The notes: generated from the letters alone by a model not told the origin. A stretch of 64,000 nucleotides of DNA from Halolamina pelagica (GCF_900115675.1 NZ_FOXI01000007.1:38341-102340); one strand, 5' to 3'. Numbered from the stretch's first letter, positions 27,194 through 36,320 are shown. Program-made: numbers and translations.

Positions 27194-27663
27194 GCCGACT
27201 CACCCCCCTTGGTCCCCGCCGCGATGGCGAAGAAGAGGCCGGTGACGATGCCGGCGACGATCAGCCCGATCGCGAGTTCGACGAACTCGATCCCGTACTT
27301 GCTGGCGTGGGGGATCCCGAGGTCGCCGTACACCGCGTACTCGAGGAAGCCGGCGCCGAGCAGGACGCTCCCGATCCCGGTGAACAGGAACGCGAGCATG
27401 CCGAGCCCGATCAGGGCGACCGGGAGGCGCGTGCCGATCCAGTCCCGCGTCGTCTCGATGCCGAACGCGATCCCCAGCATCAGGACGACGGTGCCGACGA
27501 TGACGCCGCCCTGGAACCCGCCGCCGGAGGAGTCGGCGCCGTGGAACATCACGAACAGGCCGAACGTGAACACGAACGGCATCACCACGCGCACCGTGGC
27601 CATGATGATCGGGCTGCCGACGTAGGGGCCGCCGCGTGCGACCCGGCGTTCGCTGTCGCTCAT
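27190..27663 (-). CDS. mnhB: Mnh/Mrp antiporter subunit B
   Basis: A 157-residue protein with four helices. The MnhB motif FHGADSSGGGFQGGVIVGT (about residues 41-60) and a Glu-containing third helix are conserved. ATG 27663 overlaps the stop of the preceding DUF4040 gene; a longer open frame upstream is out of register with that gene and is rejected. Confidence 0.9.
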   Translation of the reverse strand: MSDSERRVARGGPYVGSPIIMATVRVVMPFVFTFGLFVMFHGADSSGGGFQGGVIVGTVVLMLGIAFGIETTRDWIGTRLPVALIGLGMLAFLFTGIGSVLLGAGFLEYAVYGDLGIPHASKYGIEFVELAIGLIVAGIVTGLFFAIAAGTKGGESA

Positions 27664-28193
27664 CCGAACACCTCCCTGTTGAGCACCACCAACAGTCCGA
27701 CGCCCGCGGAGTAGACCACCGCGGCCTCCCCCATGGTGTCGAACCCGCGGTAGGCCGCGAGCACGGCCGTCACCGCGTTCTTCACGTCGGTCTCCCCGTA
27801 GGCGTTCTCGAGGTAGTACTCGGTGACCTCGTCGTCGGCGACCGCGGAGTTCGCGTCGCCGACCGCCGGCAGCGCGAACAGCGTCGACGAGAGCACCAGC
27901 ACGAGCGCGAGTGCCACCCCGGCAGCCTTGAGGTCGATACGTTCGAACGTCCGTTCCACGTCGGGATGTGCGGTTTTCACGATCGTGAGCAGGAAGAGCA
28001 CGGTCATGATGCCGGCACCGACGGCGGCCTCCGTCAGTCCCACGTCGGGCGCACGGAGGAACACCCAGATGATCGCGATCGAGAGGCTGTACGCGCCGAA
28101 GGCGACGACCGAGTTCAGCACGCTCTTCAGCGCCGCCGTCGCGAACGCGGCGCCGACGATCAGCGCGAGCACGGAGAGTTCGAGCGGCGTCAT
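27660..28193 (-). CDS. DUF4040 / MrpA C-terminal domain-like subunit
   Basis: A 177-residue membrane protein. The first half (LNSVVAFGAYSLSIAIIWVF, APDVGLTEAAVGAG) is the DUF4040/MbhD domain, equivalent to NuoJ and to the C-terminal part of MrpA. The second half has another helix pair with a short extracytoplasmic loop (TEYYLENAYGETDVKN). Having this domain as a separate gene shows that MrpA is split in this operon. It overlaps both neighbours by 4 bp. Confidence 0.85.
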   Translation of the reverse strand: MTPLELSVLALIVGAAFATAALKSVLNSVVAFGAYSLSIAIIWVFLRAPDVGLTEAAVGAGIMTVLFLLTIVKTAHPDVERTFERIDLKAAGVALALVLVLSSTLFALPAVGDANSAVADDEVTEYYLENAYGETDVKNAVTAVLAAYRGFDTMGEAAVVYSAGVGLLVVLNREVFG

Positions 28194-28510
28194 GGCTCGT
28201 CCTCACCCTCCTCGCCGGTCCACGGTTCGATGCCCAGTTCGTGCGCCGCCCGCGTGATCGCGTGGGCGGCAGTGGGGTTCGTCAGGAACATGAAGAGCAG
28301 CAGGAGCACGACTTTCAACGTGTTGAAGCCGATCCCGTAGCTGGCGGCGACCGCACCGAGCGTGAGTACGGCCCCGAGCGTCTCGCTCTTGGAGGTGCTG
28401 TGGGCTCGGGCGTACACGTCCGGCAGGCGGATCAGCCCGACGGCGGCGACGACGGCGAAGAAGACGCCGCCGGCGATCAGCACCACCACGGCGATCTCGC
28501 GGGGCGTCAT
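28190..28510 (-). CDS. mnhG: Mnh/Mrp antiporter subunit G
   Basis: A 106-residue protein with three helices and the MnhG signature GLIRLPDVYARAHSTSKSET (about residues 25-44). The C-terminus ends with an acidic tail. The ATG at 28510 overlaps the mnhF stop by 4 bp. Confidence 0.9.
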   Translation of the reverse strand: MTPREIAVVVLIAGGVFFAVVAAVGLIRLPDVYARAHSTSKSETLGAVLTLGAVAASYGIGFNTLKVVLLLLFMFLTNPTAAHAITRAAHELGIEPWTGEEGEDEP

Positions 28511-28776
28511 AGCACCCCCCCGCGTTCGACCTGGAACTTCGAGATGGAGATGCTGAGCAGGAAGTTCAGCAGGGCGTAGACCAGCGCGATGTCGAGCGCG
28601 CCGGGTTCGCCGATCGCGGCCGCGATCAGCGCGATCACGATCACCACGTTGGAGCCGACGAAGTTGATCGCGATCACGCGGTCCGGCGTCGTCGGCCCGA
28701 CGATCGTCCGGTAGACACCGACCAGCGAGACGAGGATGAACACCGTCGCCGCGCCCAGCAGGACCCGCTCGATCAT
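28507..28776 (-). CDS. mnhF: Mnh/Mrp antiporter subunit F
   Basis: An 89-residue, three-helix protein. GPTTPDRVIAINFVGSN (about 27-43) is the MrpF/PhaF hallmark with the conserved Asp-Arg pair. It is coupled to mnhE upstream and mnhG downstream by ATGA-type overlaps. Confidence 0.9.
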   Translation of the reverse strand: MIERVLLGAATVFILVSLVGVYRTIVGPTTPDRVIAINFVGSNVVIVIALIAAAIGEPGALDIALVYALLNFLLSISISKFQVERGGVL

Positions 28777-29801
28777 GACTCCTCCTCCTCGCGGCGCTCG
28801 AACGGGCTGGGGATCCGGGCGGCCGCGCGGCCGTAGAACACGAACCGGACCGCCCGTTCGAGCGTCCCCGCGAACAGGTCCTCGCGTGCGCTCGCGGTGA
28901 GCGTGTGGATGATCAGGTGCTGGCGCTCCACGTCGACGGTGAGCGTTCCGGGCGTGAGCGTGATGCTGTTGGCGAGCGTCGTGACCGGCAGCGCCGACCA
29001 GACCGCGGCGTCGAACTCCACCATCTCCGGGTCGATCGGCAGGTCGGGGTGGAGCACGATGTACGCGATCTCGACGTTGGCCTTCACGATCTCCCAGAGC
29101 AGGAACGGGACGTACAGGCAGAAGCGCACGAGGCGTTTGACCGTGTCCGGCGGCGCGACCGGCGAAGTGAGCGACACGCGCCACAGCGCGACGGCGACGA
29201 TGCCCGCGCTGATTGCGCCGGTCGCGAGTTCGAACGGAGCGACCGATCCCGCGAGCAGCAGGTAGAACCCGAACGAGGCCGCAAAGAGCGCGAAGAACTG
29301 GGTGAGCGTCCCCCGCCGGACCAGGGGCTGGGAGGACTGTTCGGCGTTCCGCGGCGCCTCCTCGACGCCGAGGCCGGCCCGGCGCACCTCCGCCTCCAGC
29401 GAGGGGAGCAGCGGCGTCGACCCGATCGGGTCGTACCGCGGGTCGAACACCGCCAGCCCGAGGTCGTGCTCGTTGGCGTAGCGAACGAGCACGTCGGCGT
29501 AGTCGTTCGGCGTCGAGAGGTACTCGTGGGTGGCCACGAGCGCGGTCTCGATGGTCACGTCCGCGCCGTTTGCGTCCTCCTCGGCCCACGACGCCACGCG
29601 GTCGAGCAGCGACCGGGCTGACTCGGCCCGGGTCGAACTGCTCCGGAAGGAGATCCGCTCGGCCAGGGGGTAGACGAAGTGGACTGCTGCCGGCGATCCG
29701 CTCTCGCCGGCACGATCCAGCGCTTCCTCGACGGCGTGGGCGACCGTGTTCCGGAGGCTGGCCGACTCGTCGACGGGGACGAGCAGCCGTGACTCGGTCA
29801 C
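28773..29801 (-). CDS. mnhE: USP domain fused to Mnh/Mrp antiporter subunit E
   Basis: A 342-residue fusion. Residues 1-135 resemble a universal-stress-protein (UspA) domain (RLLVPVDES start, ATHEY, YANEHDLGLAVFDP); residues 160-320 are MnhE, with helices and the signature SITLTPGTLTVDVERQHLIIH. The GTG at 29801 is chosen because MTESRLLVPVDES matches UspA starts and because it overlaps (GTGA) the stop of a short upstream ORF; an in-frame GTG at 29810 would add three residues. It heads the nine-gene mnh operon. The USP part could sense nucleotide or stress; that is inference. Confidence 0.85.
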   Translation of the reverse strand: MTESRLLVPVDESASLRNTVAHAVEEALDRAGESGSPAAVHFVYPLAERISFRSSSTRAESARSLLDRVASWAEEDANGADVTIETALVATHEYLSTPNDYADVLVRYANEHDLGLAVFDPRYDPIGSTPLLPSLEAEVRRAGLGVEEAPRNAEQSSQPLVRRGTLTQFFALFAASFGFYLLLAGSVAPFELATGAISAGIVAVALWRVSLTSPVAPPDTVKRLVRFCLYVPFLLWEIVKANVEIAYIVLHPDLPIDPEMVEFDAAVWSALPVTTLANSITLTPGTLTVDVERQHLIIHTLTASAREDLFAGTLERAVRFVFYGRAAARIPSPFERREEEES

Positions 29802-29854
29802 GGCGACCACCCCACCGACGGACGACAGACCGGAGGAACGGGATCGAGTGGCAT
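29798..29854 (-). CDS. Putative 18-codon leader ORF before mnhE
   Basis: ATG 29854 opens an 18-residue frame (MPLDPVPPVCRPSVGWSP) whose TGA at 29800-29798 overlaps the mnhE GTG. The ATG is 27-36 nt from a TATA-like box, so a leaderless transcript would start here and ribosomes could pass directly to mnhE. It may be chance. Confidence 0.35.
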   Translation of the reverse strand: MPLDPVPPVCRPSVGWSP

Positions 29855-29880
29855 CAGTAGTCGCCCGAGGGTTTGCACAG

Positions 29881-29890
29881 GCGCGTTATA
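29881..29890 (-). promoter_or_regulatory. TATA-like box of the mnh operon
   Basis: The minus strand reads CCTATAACGC, 27-36 nt before the leader ATG at 29854 and about 80 nt before mnhE. Confidence 0.55.
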
Positions 29891-30008
29891 GGAGTTCTCA
29901 CTCCGGCCGTCGACGGCCTAGGCGGGTATCGTCCCCTGCGTTCCCGATTCGGGATGCAACTGTCTTCGGCCACGAATGGCGATGATTCAGCTGTATGCGA
30001 CGGTCGCG

Positions 30009-30024
30009 TAACCTCTAGAAGTTA
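30009..30024 (+). promoter_or_regulatory. Palindrome upstream of tupA (candidate operator)
   Basis: TAACCTCTAGAAGTTA matches its own reverse complement at 14 of 16 positions and ends 35 nt before the tupA ATG. It could bind a dimeric regulator of tungstate uptake. The remaining bases of the 29811-30059 gap show nothing else on the plus strand. Confidence 0.4.
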
Positions 30025-30059
30025 CTCCGGGAAGCGAACACTTTTCCCCGGTGAGCGTT

Positions 30060-30995
30060 ATGCCGAACACGATGCAACGCCGAACGTTCCTGCAGGGGGT
30101 CGGCCTCGCTGCGATCGCGAGCACGGCCGGCTGTACCCAGCTCGGCAGTGGCGAGACCGAGTCCAGCGTCGGCGTCGCCGGCGAGACGCTGACGCTCACC
30201 ACGACGACGAGTACGTACGACACGGGGCTGCTCGACGAGATCCACCCCGACTTCGAGGAGATGTACGGCGTTACCGTCGACGCCGTCGCGCAGGGGACCG
30301 GTGCCGCGCTGGAGACCGCCCGCAACGGCGACTCGGACGTCGTGATGGTCCACGCCCGCGGGCTCGAGGACGAGTTCATGCGCAACGGCTACGGGATCAA
30401 CCGGCGGGACCTGATGTTCAACGACTTCGTCATCGTCGGCCCCGGGGACGATCCGGCGGGCATCCAGGGGACGGACTCCGCGACCGAGGCCCTCCGAGCG
30501 ATCGCCGAGTCGGAATCGACGTTCGTCTCCCGCGGGGACAACTCCGGCACCCACACCAAGGAACTGAACCTCTGGGCGGCCGCCGGCGTCGAGCCCGGCG
30601 GCGACTGGTACCAGGAGATCGGCGCCGGGATGGGCGAGGCGCTCAACAACGCGAACCAGCAGGACGCCTACACGCTCTCGGACCGCGGGACCTTCATCTC
30701 CCAGCGCTCGGAGATCGACCTCACGATCCTCGTGCAGGGGCCGATCGAGGGCGGGCCCGAGATCCTCGCCAACCCGTACGGGATCCTGGCGGTCAACCCC
30801 GGCGTCCACGAGAACGCGAACTACGACCTCGCGATGGCGTACATCGGCTGGATCACCGGCCCCGGCGCGCAGGACGCCATCGCGGACTACGAGATGAACG
30901 GCGAGCAGCTGTTCTACCCGCGGGCGCTCTCGGAGGACCCGGACTTCCAGCAGTACGTTCCGGAAGGTTGGAGTAGCGACTCCGACAGCGAGTAA
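30060..30995 (+). CDS. tupA: Tungstate ABC transporter substrate-binding lipoprotein
   Basis: A 311-residue secreted protein. Residues 7-8 are the twin arginines of a Tat signal (RRTFLQG) and Cys25 ends a lipobox (TAGC), so it is exported folded and lipid anchored. The mature part has the TupA ligand motifs [10 protein letters not shown] near residue 42 and [12 protein letters not shown] near 160, which coordinate oxyanion and separate TupA from ModA/WtpA. ATG 30060 gives the best signal; GTG 30051 and ATG 30072 are alternatives. tupB begins 2 bp after the stop. Confidence 0.88.
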   Translation: MPNTMQRRTFLQGVGLAAIASTAGCTQLGSGETESSVGVAGETLTLTTTTSTYDTGLLDEIHPDFEEMYGVTVDAVAQGTGAALETARNGDSDVVMVHARGLEDEFMRNGYGINRRDLMFNDFVIVGPGDDPAGIQGTDSATEALRAIAESESTFVSRGDNSGTHTKELNLWAAAGVEPGGDWYQEIGAGMGEALNNANQQDAYTLSDRGTFISQRSEIDLTILVQGPIEGGPEILANPYGILAVNPGVHENANYDLAMAYIGWITGPGAQDAIADYEMNGEQLFYPRALSEDPDFQQYVPEGWSSDSDSE

Positions 30996-30997
30996 CC

Positions 30998-31717
30998 GTG
31001 CCGCTCGATCCGGTCGCACCGCTACTCCCGCTGTTCGTCGAGTTCCCCTTCCGGGACGGGTACGTCCGGAGCATCGTCTACGTCTCGCTGTACGTGAGCT
31101 GTACCGCGGTCGTGCTGAGCACGCTGTTCAGCATCCCCGTCGCGCTCGTGATGGGGTTCACCGAGTTCCCGGGCAAGCAGTTCGTGAAGTCGGTCATCAA
31201 CACCGGGATGGGGTTCCCCAGCGTCGTCGTGGGGCTGCTGGTGCTGTTCGCCGTCTCGAACCAGGGCCCCCTCGGCGCGATGAACCTCATCTTCACCAAG
31301 GAGGCGATGATCATCTCCCAGTTCGTACTCGCGACGCCGCCGATCACCGCGATCAGCCTCGCCGCCGTCACCGGCGTCGACGAGAACGTCCGCGAGGCCG
31401 CCCGCGCGCTGGGCGGGACCCGGCTGGACGTTGCGCTGGTCGTGATCAAGGAGGCCCGATACGGGATCGCGACCGCCGTCCTCGCCGGCTTCGGCCGCGC
31501 GATCAGCGAGGTCGGGTCGGTGCTCATCGTCGGCGGGAACATCACCAGCGCCGACGGCATCTCCCAGACCCGGACGCTGACGACGGCCATCCAACTGGAG
31601 GCCCGGCAGGGCCAGTACGACACGGCGATGCTGCTCGGCGCGGTGCTGGTGGTGCTCGTACTGACAGTCAACGCGATCGTCGTCCGGTTCGGCGACGCGG
31701 GGTCGATGAACCGATGA
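30998..31717 (+). CDS. tupB: Tungstate ABC transporter permease
   Basis: A 239-residue permease with five to six helices and a GTG start 2 bp after tupA. The EAA loop is readable as [22 protein letters not shown] (about 131-152), the segment that contacts the ATPase. Its stop overlaps the next gene's ATG by 4 bp. The family assignment to TupB follows from order and from matching TupB-type sequence [12 protein letters not shown]. Confidence 0.87.
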   Translation: MPLDPVAPLLPLFVEFPFRDGYVRSIVYVSLYVSCTAVVLSTLFSIPVALVMGFTEFPGKQFVKSVINTGMGFPSVVVGLLVLFAVSNQGPLGAMNLIFTKEAMIISQFVLATPPITAISLAAVTGVDENVREAARALGGTRLDVALVVIKEARYGIATAVLAGFGRAISEVGSVLIVGGNITSADGISQTRTLTTAIQLEARQGQYDTAMLLGAVLVVLVLTVNAIVVRFGDAGSMNR

Positions 31718-32568
31718 TGCGGCTCCGAAACCTCTCGCACAGCTACGGTGACGAGGCCGTCGTCGACGACGTGTCGCTCTCGATCGACCAGGGCGAGGTC
31801 GTCGGCGTCATCGGTCCCTCGGGCGTGGGGAAGACCACGCTGCTCCGGCTGCTCTCGTTGTTCCTCGAACCGGACGCCGGGACCGTCGAACTCGACGGCG
31901 ACGCGGTGTGGGAGGCCGACGAGGACGAGCGGCTGGCGCTCCGCCGGCAGGTCGGGATGGTGTTCCAGGACGCCAGCCTGTTCGACGCGACCGTCGCCCG
32001 GAACGTCGAGTACGGCCTCCGGGTCCGGCAGCCGTGGCGCGAGCGCCTGCGGGACCAGCTCCGCTCGCTCGTGGCCGCGCGGCGCCTCCCGGGCCCGGTC
32101 GGTCGCGGACTCGACGCGGTCGGCCTCCGGGATCCGCTGCAGGCCCGCGTCCGCTCGCTCGTCGGGACGACCGAACCGCCCGAGGCAGTGACGGACGCGC
32201 TCGGCGTCGTCGGGTTGGACCACAAGCTCGACCAGCAGGCTCGCTCGCTTTCAGGCGGCGAGGCCCAACGCGTCTCCTTCGCGCGAGCGCTCGCGTACGA
32301 GCCGGACTACCTGCTGCTCGACGAGCCGACCTCCGACCTCGACCCGCGGAACACGGGGCTGATCGAGGCGGCGATCGGCGAGGCCCGGGACCGCGGCATC
32401 GGCGTCGTCGTCGCGACCCACGACATGCACCAGGCCGAGCGCATCGCCGACCGCGTGGGCGTGCTGCTCGGCGACGGGTTCACGGAGATCGGGCCGACGG
32501 AACGGATCTTCGAGGATCCCAGCGACGAGCGCACGCGGAAGTTCATCTCCGGCGAGCTGGTGTACTGA
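31714..32568 (+). CDS. tupC: Tungstate ABC transporter ATP-binding protein with an extra insertion
   Basis: A 284-residue ABC ATPase: Walker [10 protein letters not shown] (34-42), Q-loop Gln85, signature LSGGE (179-183), Walker [13 protein letters not shown] (199-210) and H-loop His in VATHDMHQ. The Q-loop to signature distance is about 94 residues, some 40 more than usual; the extra part (about 105-155) is Arg-rich and then Pro-containing. The core is intact, so the protein should be active. The insertion lies in the helical subdomain that meets the permease. Confidence 0.88.
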   Translation: MMRLRNLSHSYGDEAVVDDVSLSIDQGEVVGVIGPSGVGKTTLLRLLSLFLEPDAGTVELDGDAVWEADEDERLALRRQVGMVFQDASLFDATVARNVEYGLRVRQPWRERLRDQLRSLVAARRLPGPVGRGLDAVGLRDPLQARVRSLVGTTEPPEAVTDALGVVGLDHKLDQQARSLSGGEAQRVSFARALAYEPDYLLLDEPTSDLDPRNTGLIEAAIGEARDRGIGVVVATHDMHQAERIADRVGVLLGDGFTEIGPTERIFEDPSDERTRKFISGELVY

Positions 32569-32617
32569 GCACGCCGGGGCACGGGAGCCGACGACGGCCT
32601 CCCTACCGTCCCGACAC

Positions 32618-32625
32618 GCTTAACC
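32618..32625 (+). promoter_or_regulatory. TATA-like box before gatB
   Basis: GCTTAACC lies 25-32 nt before ATG 32650. Confidence 0.55.
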
Positions 32626-32649
32626 ACGAACCACCGAAATCTGGACGTA

Positions 32650-34134
32650 ATGAGTCAGGCGCTCGCGGACCGGGAGCTCGCGGCCGTCATCGGGCTGGAG
32701 GTCCACGTCCAACTGGAGACCGACACCAAGATCTTCTGCAACTGCTCGACCGACGCCGCCGACGACGAGGAGCCCAACAGCCGCACCTGCCCCGTCTGTC
32801 TGGGGCTGCCGGGCGCGCTGCCGGTGCTGAACGAGGCGGCCGTCGAGTCGGCGGTCAAGATCGGGAAGGCGCTGGACGCCGACATCCCCGAGGAGACCAC
32901 GTTCCACCGGAAGAACTACTTCTACCCCGACCTGCCGAAGGGGTTCCAACTCACCCAGTACGACGCGCCGATCTGTGCCGACGGCGAACTCGAAGTGCGC
33001 GTCGAGGGCGAGCGCCGCGAGATCGGCGTCCGCCGCGCTCACCTCGAGGAGGACCCCGGCAGCATCCAGCACGAGGGGGGCAACATCGACACCGCCGACT
33101 ACACCCTCGTCAACTACAACCGCGCCGGCACGCCGCTGATGGAGATCGTCACCCGGCCGGACTTCCGTTCGCCCGCCGAGACCCGCGCCTTCCTCGCGAA
33201 ACTGGAGGAAGTGCTCGAGTACCTCGGCGTCTTCGACGCCACCCGGGACGGCAGCCTGCGCGTCGACGCCAACATCTCGCTGGTGCCGGCCGACGAGGTC
33301 GGCGACGACGGCGACATCTCCGAGGACACGCTCGAGGACGCCAACCGTACGGAGGTCAAGAACATCTCCAGCCACAAGGGTGCCGAGCAGGCGCTGGCCT
33401 ACGAGGTCACCCGACAGAAGAACGCCGTCAAGCGCGGCCGCGAGGTCGAACAGGAGACCCGCCACTGGGACGAGAGCCGCGGCGTCACCGTCTCGATGCG
33501 CTCGAAGGAGGCGGAGAAGGACTACCGCTACTTCCGGGAGGCCGACCTGCCGCCCCTCCAAGTTTCGGACTGGAAGGAGCGCATCCCGATCCCCGAACTC
33601 CCGGACGACCGCCGGGAGCGCTTCCGCGCGGAGTACGGCCTGAGCGAGGAGGCCGCCTCGAAGCTCACCTCCCGGAAGTCCGTCGCCGACCTCTACGAAC
33701 AGTTGGCCGCGGAGTTCGAGCCCGACCTCGCGGCGACGTGGGTCGCCGACAACCTGCTGGGCGAACTCAACTACCGCGACATGGTCGTCGCCGACATCAC
33801 CGACCGCCTCGACGAGATCGAGTACGTGATCCGGCTGGTCGCGGAGGACGAGCTCACCGCGAAGAACGCCGAGGAGGTCGTGCTGCGCCGGATGCTCGAC
33901 GAGGGCGAGAGCCCCGAGGCGATCATCGAGGAGGAGGACCTCGGGAAAGCCAGCGGCGGCGAGGTCGAGCAGGCCGTCGCGGAAGCGATCGAGGAGAACC
34001 CCGACGCCGTCGCGGACTACGAGTCCGGCGACGACGGCGCGCTCAACTTCCTCGTCGGGCAGGTGATGGGAAAGACCGGCGGCTCCGCGGACCCGGGACA
34101 GGTGAACCAACTACTGCGGGAGGAGCTCGCTTAG
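32650..34134 (+). CDS. gatB: Asp-tRNA(Asn)/Glu-tRNA(Gln) amidotransferase subunit B
   Basis: A 494-residue GatB. The catalytic cradle has IGLEVHVQL at the start, a Cys cluster (FCNCS and CPVCLGLPG) for zinc, HRKNYFYPDLPKGFQ, and EDPGSIQHEGG. The C-terminal helical and YqeY-like domains (LVGQVMGKTGG) are complete. With GatA/GatC it converts misacylated Glu-tRNA(Gln) and Asp-tRNA(Asn); those subunits are not adjacent. The window's AspRS is of a type discussed under aspS. The stop interlocks with a convergent gene in TTAG (34131-34134). Confidence 0.96.
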   Translation: MSQALADRELAAVIGLEVHVQLETDTKIFCNCSTDAADDEEPNSRTCPVCLGLPGALPVLNEAAVESAVKIGKALDADIPEETTFHRKNYFYPDLPKGFQLTQYDAPICADGELEVRVEGERREIGVRRAHLEEDPGSIQHEGGNIDTADYTLVNYNRAGTPLMEIVTRPDFRSPAETRAFLAKLEEVLEYLGVFDATRDGSLRVDANISLVPADEVGDDGDISEDTLEDANRTEVKNISSHKGAEQALAYEVTRQKNAVKRGREVEQETRHWDESRGVTVSMRSKEAEKDYRYFREADLPPLQVSDWKERIPIPELPDDRRERFRAEYGLSEEAASKLTSRKSVADLYEQLAAEFEPDLAATWVADNLLGELNYRDMVVADITDRLDEIEYVIRLVAEDELTAKNAEEVVLRRMLDEGESPEAIIEEEDLGKASGGEVEQAVAEAIEENPDAVADYESGDDGALNFLVGQVMGKTGGSADPGQVNQLLREELA

Positions 34135-34835
34135 CGCCGGCTCCGGAGCAGGAGCCCGGCCCCCGCGGCGACCGAGACGGCTTCGAGCGCGCGCTCGACG
34201 CCGGGTTTCGCCGAAATCGACGTTGGCCGACCGTCCCGATAGACGACGTAGTAGCCGTCGTCGACGGCGAGCACCGCGTTCGCGTCGTCGATCGGCTCGT
34301 CCGTCGTGATCGTCCCCTCCCGGATCGCCCGCTGGGCCGGGTCCGAGACGTGCTGCCGGTCCCGCGCCACGTCTTCCAGGGCCGTGGCGGCGTCGACGCG
34401 CTCGACGCCGAGTTCGACGACCATGCCGACGGACTCGTTCGTGCCGACGTACGTCGCCGACCGGCGGTAGACTTCGTCGCCGAGGACGACGTACTCGTCG
34501 CCCGCCCGGCGAGTGAGTTCGTCGCCCGCCGACGGCCCGGAGACGGCAATGATCGCGGGGTTCACCCCGGTGACGTTACCGTCGATCGCGCCGCCGTCGT
34601 AGAGACACCGTCGCGGGAAGTCGAAGGAGCGATCGACGCAGTCGATCCCGTCGACGTCGGCGACGTAGCCGCCCTCGGGGAGGTCGACGGCCAGTTTCCC
34701 GTCCTCGCTCGAGAGTTCCGCCACCTCGTAGCGGTAGTCAGGTCCCGTCACGTCCAGCGGCGGCGCCCAGATCGGCACCGCCACGAGCATGAGCGCGAGC
34801 GCGATCGTCAGTTCGCGCCGCGTTGGCGGGCGCAT
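34131..34835 (-). CDS. Uncharacterised membrane-anchored extracytoplasmic protein
   Basis: A 234-residue protein with a basic start and one hydrophobic helix (about 11-30), then a soluble acidic domain with two Cys (IDCVDRSF and RRCLYDG) that could form a disulfide, and a weak C-terminal hydrophobic segment before RSRR. This suggests a protein anchored at both ends and facing outside. No family is recognised. ATG 34835 is taken because the upstream frame is Arg-rich. Confidence 0.65.
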   Translation of the reverse strand: MRPPTRRELTIALALMLVAVPIWAPPLDVTGPDYRYEVAELSSEDGKLAVDLPEGGYVADVDGIDCVDRSFDFPRRCLYDGGAIDGNVTGVNPAIIAVSGPSAGDELTRRAGDEYVVLGDEVYRRSATYVGTNESVGMVVELGVERVDAATALEDVARDRQHVSDPAQRAIREGTITTDEPIDDANAVLAVDDGYYVVYRDGRPTSISAKPGVERALEAVSVAAGAGLLLRSRR

Positions 34836-34895
34836 ACGTCGGCCCAGTGCCGCGCGTCGCAAAAACCCAGTCCCGCGTGCTGCCGTCGCGAGCAG

Positions 34896-36320
34896 TTAAT
34901 CGTCGCCCGCGGCCACGTCAGGCCCCGTGTCGACGACGCCCTCCCGCCAGTTGCCGAGGTTGAACCACGCCGCGCCGATGACGAACGTGATGACGCCCGA
35001 GAACGCCATCGCCCACCAGAGCCCGTTCTCGTCCCACGCGAGGTAGTACGCGAGCAGCGCGGCGACGGGCACTCGGAAGAGCCAGCGCGAGGCCAGCGAG
35101 AGCGCCATCGCCTGCGCCGTCTGGCCGGCGCCGCGGAAGCCGCCCTGGATCACCATCAGCCCGCCGAGGAACGCCCAGAACGGCGCGATGATCCGCAGGA
35201 GGACGACGCCGGCGTCGATCACGGGCTGCTCGTCGACGAAGATGCCGACCGCCGTCGCGGGGTAGACGAAGACCACCGCCCCCGTCGCGAACAGGAACGC
35301 CATCGTCGCCGCGGTCGCCTTCCACGTCACCTCCGCGGCGCGGTCGGGCGTGTCGGCGCCGAGGTTCTGGCCGACGCCGGTCGCCGTCGCCTGCCCGACG
35401 GCGCCGGAGACGGTCCACGAGACCGACATCAGCCGGACGCCGATCCCGTACGCCGCCGTGGCGATCGGGCCGAACCGGGCGACCAGCGCGGCGAAGAAGA
35501 CGGCCGCGAACGAGCGCGCGAGGCCGTCGCCGGTGCCGGGGGCGCCGATGCGCACCAGGTCGGTCAGTACCTCCCGATCCGGCCGGAGGTCCGGGATCCG
35601 CAGGCGGACGCCCCAGCGGCCGTCCAGCAGGACGAGCAGGCCGATCAGCGCGGCGAGCACGCGGGAGATCATCGTCGCGATCCCCGCCCCGCGGACGCCC
35701 ATCGCCGGGAACGTGATCGTGCCGACGATCGGCGCGCCCTCGACGAGCGTCCAGCCGAGGATCAGGAACGGGTCGAGGATCACGTTCACGCCCGCGGAGA
35801 TCACCACCAGCCACATCGCCGTCCGCACGTCCCCGGCCGCCCGGAGGACCGCGCGGAACGCGAAGAAGAGGAAGGTGAAGGGGATCGCCGCGAGGATCGG
35901 TTCGAGGTAGTCCATCGAGTAGGTGAACACCTGCCCCTGCGCGCCGATCAGACTCACCAGCGGGTAGCGGATCAGGAAGCCGATCGTCGCCAGCAGGAGG
36001 CCGACAGCCACCGTCAGCAGCACCGTCTGCCCGACCGCGTGGTCGGCTTTCCGCTGCTCGCCGGCGCCCACGTACTGTGAGACCAGCGCCACCGCCGCCG
36101 CGGTGATCCCCATCGCGACCGAGACGAACATCCACGAGGTGGGGAACATCAGCGAGACGGCGGCGACGGCCTCGGCGTTGACGCGGCCGACCCAGAACAT
36201 GTCCGCGAGGTTGTAGAGCGTCTGGACGAGGTTGCCCAGCACCAGCGGCCACGACAGCGCGAACAGCTTCGGCGTGATCGCGCCGGTGGTCATGTCGACG
36301 CGCGAATCGTTCCCGCTCAC
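34896..36320 (-). CDS. MATE-family multidrug/cation efflux protein
   Basis: A 474-residue transporter with twelve helices. The VDMTTGAITPKLFALSWPL start is the conserved N-terminal motif of archaeal MATE proteins, and NLADMFWVGR and its C-lobe counterpart are present. Because the residues before MTTG (VD) are part of that motif, the GTG at 36320 is preferred to ATG 36293. MATE proteins export cationic compounds in exchange for H+ or Na+; substrate unknown. It is monocistronic and divergent from the S9 peptidase gene across 165 bp without evident features. Confidence 0.85.
   Translation of the reverse strand: MSGNDSRVDMTTGAITPKLFALSWPLVLGNLVQTLYNLADMFWVGRVNAEAVAAVSLMFPTSWMFVSVAMGITAAAVALVSQYVGAGEQRKADHAVGQTVLLTVAVGLLLATIGFLIRYPLVSLIGAQGQVFTYSMDYLEPILAAIPFTFLFFAFRAVLRAAGDVRTAMWLVVISAGVNVILDPFLILGWTLVEGAPIVGTITFPAMGVRGAGIATMISRVLAALIGLLVLLDGRWGVRLRIPDLRPDREVLTDLVRIGAPGTGDGLARSFAAVFFAALVARFGPIATAAYGIGVRLMSVSWTVSGAVGQATATGVGQNLGADTPDRAAEVTWKATAATMAFLFATGAVVFVYPATAVGIFVDEQPVIDAGVVLLRIIAPFWAFLGGLMVIQGGFRGAGQTAQAMALSLASRWLFRVPVAALLAYYLAWDENGLWWAMAFSGVITFVIGAAWFNLGNWREGVVDTGPDVAAGDD

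Noticed and set aside
31908..36080. A 1390-codon plus-strand frame crossing tupC, gatB and the MATE gene
   Set aside because: It runs through three well-recognised genes in another frame and is Arg/Gly/Pro-rich without motif.
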